A DNA stretch of 64,000 nucleotides, taken from positions 1 through 64,000 of the forward strand of contig CAMIMS010000003.1 in NCBI GenBank assembly GCA_946221025.1. The letters run 5' to 3'. Under the pieces are notes generated by a model. It was not told the DNA's origin and ran no database searches. It saw only the letters and a program-made list of their open reading frames with translations. Both the position numbers and the translations under genes were made by a program. Positions 61,687-64,000 of this stretch are shown one piece after another. The stretch's first letter is position 1, and every line of letters begins with the position of its first letter. Origin of the DNA: an uncultured Pseudoclavibacter sp. (GTDB lineage Bacteria; Actinomycetota; Actinomycetes; Actinomycetales; Microbacteriaceae).

Positions 61687-62999
61687 TAGGCACCATCCGT
61701 GAATCGGGCGCGAACGCAATCGCCGTGCGCGGGAAGATCCTCGGCGCCCGCCAGGGCAACGACGTGGTCCGCCGCTTCCGCGAGGGCCTGGCGGTCATAT
61801 TCAATGATCTGCTGCGCGCGAAGGAACGTGTGCGCGCCGAGCCCCGCGGTGTGACCGGCCTGCCCGCCGGTCGGCAGCACGTGATTCGAGCCGGCCAGGT
61901 AATCGCCCAGGGGAACCGGCGAGTTCGCGCCGACGAAGATCGCGCCCGCGGACGTGATGTCACTGAGCGTTGCGGTGTCGTCGATCGTTTGAATCTCAAG
62001 ATGCTCCGGCGCGTAGGCATTGCTCACCCGCGCCGCCTGCGCGAGATCATCGACGAGCACGACCGCCGATTGGGTGCCGGTCAGCGCCGTGGTTGCCCGT
62101 TCACGGTGCTTCGTGGAGGAGACGAGTCGCGTGAGTGTCGCTGTCACCTCGTGCGCGAAATCGACATCCGGGGTCACGAGCAGGGATGCGGCCATCTCGT
62201 CGTGCTCCGCCTGCGAGAGGAGGTCGCTGGCAACGAGTTCGGCATCGGCGGTCGCATCGGCGATCACGAGAATCTCGGTTGGCCCGGCCTCCGCGTCGAT
62301 GCCGACAATGGAGCTCACCGCGCGCTTCGCGGCAGCCACCCAGACATTGCCTGGACCGGTAATGAGGTTCACCGGTCGAAGCCCGATCTCCTCCACACCG
62401 TAGGCGAGCGCGCCAATGGCACCCGCTCCCCCGATCGCGTAGATCTCCGTGACGCCGAGCAGCGCGCACGCCGCGAGGATCGTCGGGTGCACGCCGCCCC
62501 CGGCGGACGCCTGGGGTGGCGAAACGATCACGAGTTCGTTCACACCGGCCGTTTGCGCGGCGACCGCGTTCATGACGACGCTCGACGGGTAGACGGCTTT
62601 GCCGCCTGGAACGTAGAGCCCCACTCGATCAACGGGCTGCCATCGCTGCGTGATGACCGCGCCGGGTGCGATCTCGGTTCGCGTGGACGGGGGCACCTGC
62701 GCCTGCGAGGCGGCACGCACGCGACGAATCATTTCTTCGAGACCGGCTCGCACCGTCGCATCGAGACTCGAGACAGCCCGCTCGAGCTCATCGGGCTGCA
62801 CGCGAAACTCGGCCGGTGCACCGCCGTCGAAGCGCTCGGCCTGTTCGCGAAGGGCCTCCTCTCCCCGCTCGCGCACCGCATTCACGAGGTCGCTTGCTGC
62901 CGCCGATGCCGCGGCGACATCCACGGCGGGCCGTGGCAGCGTGGCGCGCAGTTCAGCGTCGGACAGATCGCGTTCGCGAAGATCGAGGGTGCGCAGCAT
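61686..62999 (-). CDS. hisD: Histidinol dehydrogenase
   Basis: A 437-residue NAD-dependent zinc enzyme for the last two steps of histidine synthesis. [26 protein letters not shown] [14 protein letters not shown] and [11 protein letters not shown] (metal ligand region), then the HLEIQ segment with the catalytic His, are present. ATG 62999 lies 8 nt after TACGAT; a TTG at 63008 is rejected. First gene of a three-gene operon; other his genes are not in view. Confidence 0.96.
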   Translation of the reverse strand: MLRTLDLRERDLSDAELRATLPRPAVDVAAASAAASDLVNAVRERGEEALREQAERFDGGAPAEFRVQPDELERAVSSLDATVRAGLEEMIRRVRAASQAQVPPSTRTEIAPGAVITQRWQPVDRVGLYVPGGKAVYPSSVVMNAVAAQTAGVNELVIVSPPQASAGGGVHPTILAACALLGVTEIYAIGGAGAIGALAYGVEEIGLRPVNLITGPGNVWVAAAKRAVSSIVGIDAEAGPTEILVIADATADAELVASDLLSQAEHDEMAASLLVTPDVDFAHEVTATLTRLVSSTKHRERATTALTGTQSAVVLVDDLAQAARVSNAYAPEHLEIQTIDDTATLSDITSAGAIFVGANSPVPLGDYLAGSNHVLPTGGQAGHTAGLGAHTFLRAQQIIEYDRQALAEAADHVVALAGAEDLPAHGDCVRARFTDGA

Positions 63000-63007
63000 G
63001 ATGCTCA

Positions 63008-63013
63008 ATCGTA
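63008..63013 (-). promoter_or_regulatory. Leaderless -10 box of hisD-nrdR-pyrD
   Basis: TACGAT on the minus strand with 8 nt to ATG 62999, in the 63-bp gap after dnaE. Confidence 0.5.
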
Positions 63014-63062
63014 TCGGCGCGCGGTCGCATCCGCCCCGCCGACAAGTCCCCCGAAGAGTGCC

Positions 63063-64000
63063 CTACCCGAAGCAACCCGGGCCGAGCAGCGCCTTCAACT
63101 CGCCGTACATCCCCGCTGAGACACCCACGCGATGCGGAAGCGCGAAGCGGCGCAGGCTCGTTGCGGCCTGAACGGTGATCGTCACTTCGGATTCGCCAGG
63201 GTGCCGCTTCAGGGTCGCATCCAGGTCGCGGGCAAGCGACTCGGTCGCGCGCCGATCGGGAACGATGAGGTTCAGTGCGCGCGGCTCGTCGCCGGTTGAC
63301 AGCGACGGAATCTTCAACCCCTGCGCGTGAATGTTCTTTCCGTCATCGCGCAGCGACACCCGCCCGCGAATGGCGGCGATCGTGTCGGCGACGAGGTCGC
63401 GCTGGTGTTCCTGGTACACCTTGCCCATGAACATGATCGTCATCTCGCCGCCGAAGTCTTCGAGCGTGACGATCCCGTAGGGGTTGCCCGAGTTCTTCGC
63501 GACCCGGTGCTGCACGCTCGTGATGAGACCGGCGATCGTGACCTGATCGCCATCCTGTGCGGTCTCGGATTCGATGAGATCGAGAATGCCGGTGGTGGCG
63601 AGTTTCGCCAGTTCGAGTTCAAGCCCGGCGAGCGGATGGTCGGAGACGTAGAGCCCGAGCATGTCGCGCTCAAAGGCGAGCTTGTCGCGCCGCGCGTACT
63701 CGGGGCGCTCGGGCACCGAAGGCGCTGCCTCTTCAAGATCCATGAGGCCCGCGAAGAGGTCGACCTGGCCGTGCGCTTCGTTGCGCTTTCGCGAGATGAC
63801 TTCGTCGATCGCCTGCTCGTGCACATCCACGAGCGCACGCCGGGTGTCGCCGAGTGAATCGAATGCGCCCGCTTTGATGAGCGATTCGATGGTGCGCTTG
63901 TTCGTGACCCCGAGCGGGACCTTCTCGAGGAAGTCGTGGAACGACGTGAAGTCCCCCTGCGATTCGCGCGCTTCCTTGATTTGCTCGACCACCTGCGCAC
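63063..64000 (-). CDS. dnaE: DNA polymerase III alpha subunit, C-terminal part
   Basis: About 312 residues, open at the window edge (the 5' end is outside). The visible part starts in the helix-hairpin-helix-like region (EQIKEARESQGDFTSFHDFLEKV, NKRTIESLIKAGAFDSLG) and includes YVSDHPLAGLE and the OB-fold (VTIAGLITSVQHRVAKNSG). The polymerase active-site palm lies off the window. The main replicative DnaE1 type is likely rather than DnaE2, as the OB-fold and tail are complete. Confidence 0.92.
   Translation of the reverse strand, partial: AQVVEQIKEARESQGDFTSFHDFLEKVPLGVTNKRTIESLIKAGAFDSLGDTRRALVDVHEQAIDEVISRKRNEAHGQVDLFAGLMDLEEAAPSVPERPEYARRDKLAFERDMLGLYVSDHPLAGLELELAKLATTGILDLIESETAQDGDQVTIAGLITSVQHRVAKNSGNPYGIVTLEDFGGEMTIMFMGKVYQEHQRDLVADTIAAIRGRVSLRDDGKNIHAQGLKIPSLSTGDEPRALNLIVPDRRATESLARDLDATLKRHPGESEVTITVQAATSLRRFALPHRVGVSAGMYGELKALLGPGCFG

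Noticed and set aside
1..64000. Prophage, insertion sequence or defence island
   Set aside because: No integrase, transposase, phage structural gene, toxin-antitoxin pair or restriction gene was recognised on either strand; the SF2 helicase at 15035 has no nuclease or methylase partner.

Overview
The window is 64 kb of GC-rich chromosome from a high-GC Gram-positive bacterium. The gene content points to Actinomycetota, probably order Micrococcales and most likely Microbacteriaceae. Markers include MshC (mycothiol synthesis), two DinB-like proteins of mycothiol-linked families, RbpA, PafB/PafC, an actinobacterial bcc-aa3 respiratory chain with a diheme QcrC and a separate CtaF, and DUF3043 and DUF3099 proteins. 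Many genes have a TANNNT -10 box only 6-8 nt before the start codon, which is the signature of leaderless transcripts common in this phylum. The family-level assignment is inference from gene order. No mobile element, prophage, CRISPR array or rRNA was seen. No gene-free stretch exceeds 300 bp; the longest are 36926-37170, 46591-46785 and 44044-44235, and each is described.

Layout. 1-470: end of a secreted PKD-domain protein with atypical codon use. 511-1906 (-): DUF3099, a small Cys protein and SURF1 in one coupled operon. 2053-6034: serB and glgC (-), diverging from glgA and a lone ABC ATPase (+), which is a glycogen module. 6125-7608: an unrecognised 343-aa protein and type B ribosomal protein L31. 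7688-10173 (-): trehalose synthase coupled to a DEDDh exonuclease. 10234-16816 (+): hydrolase, glycosyltransferase, SpoU methyltransferase, lipoprotein, acyl-CoA dehydrogenase-like protein and SF2 helicase. 16838-17777 (-): DedA protein and tRNA-Leu(GAG). 17876-21492 (+): M20 peptidase, uppP and mshC. 21524-23951: a quinone reductase/HxlR regulator divergent pair and a PAC2 protein.

24065-34919 (+): trmI (with a tiny upstream ORF), two FKBP-like lipoproteins, pafB, pafC, a small membrane protein, tatA, tatC, a Ski2-like helicase and lnt, facing rbpA. This is the chromosomal neighbourhood where pupylation/proteasome genes usually lie, but none is present. 35388-43577 is a looser region: SDR, SRPBCC protein, SelO, DUF808, a cation/H+ antiporter and small membrane or stress proteins. 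43732-46590: an HPr-like protein divergent from glpF-glpK, with a strong dyad between them.

46786-57961 is the respiratory block: trpD (-), ctaE-qcrC-qcrA-qcrB (+), two inserted genes, then ctaC-ctaD-ctaF (-) and the Fe-S protein erpA. 58018-64000: M20 dipeptidase (-), a DUF3043 protein (+), then hisD-nrdR-pyrD (-) in one overlapping operon, and the 3' end of dnaE (-).

Most of the window is conserved housekeeping. The points most worth following are the missing Pup system around pafBC, the leaderless uORF before trmI, the glpF and ctaC/ctaE upstream dyads, and the tandem dyads at 37043-37074.
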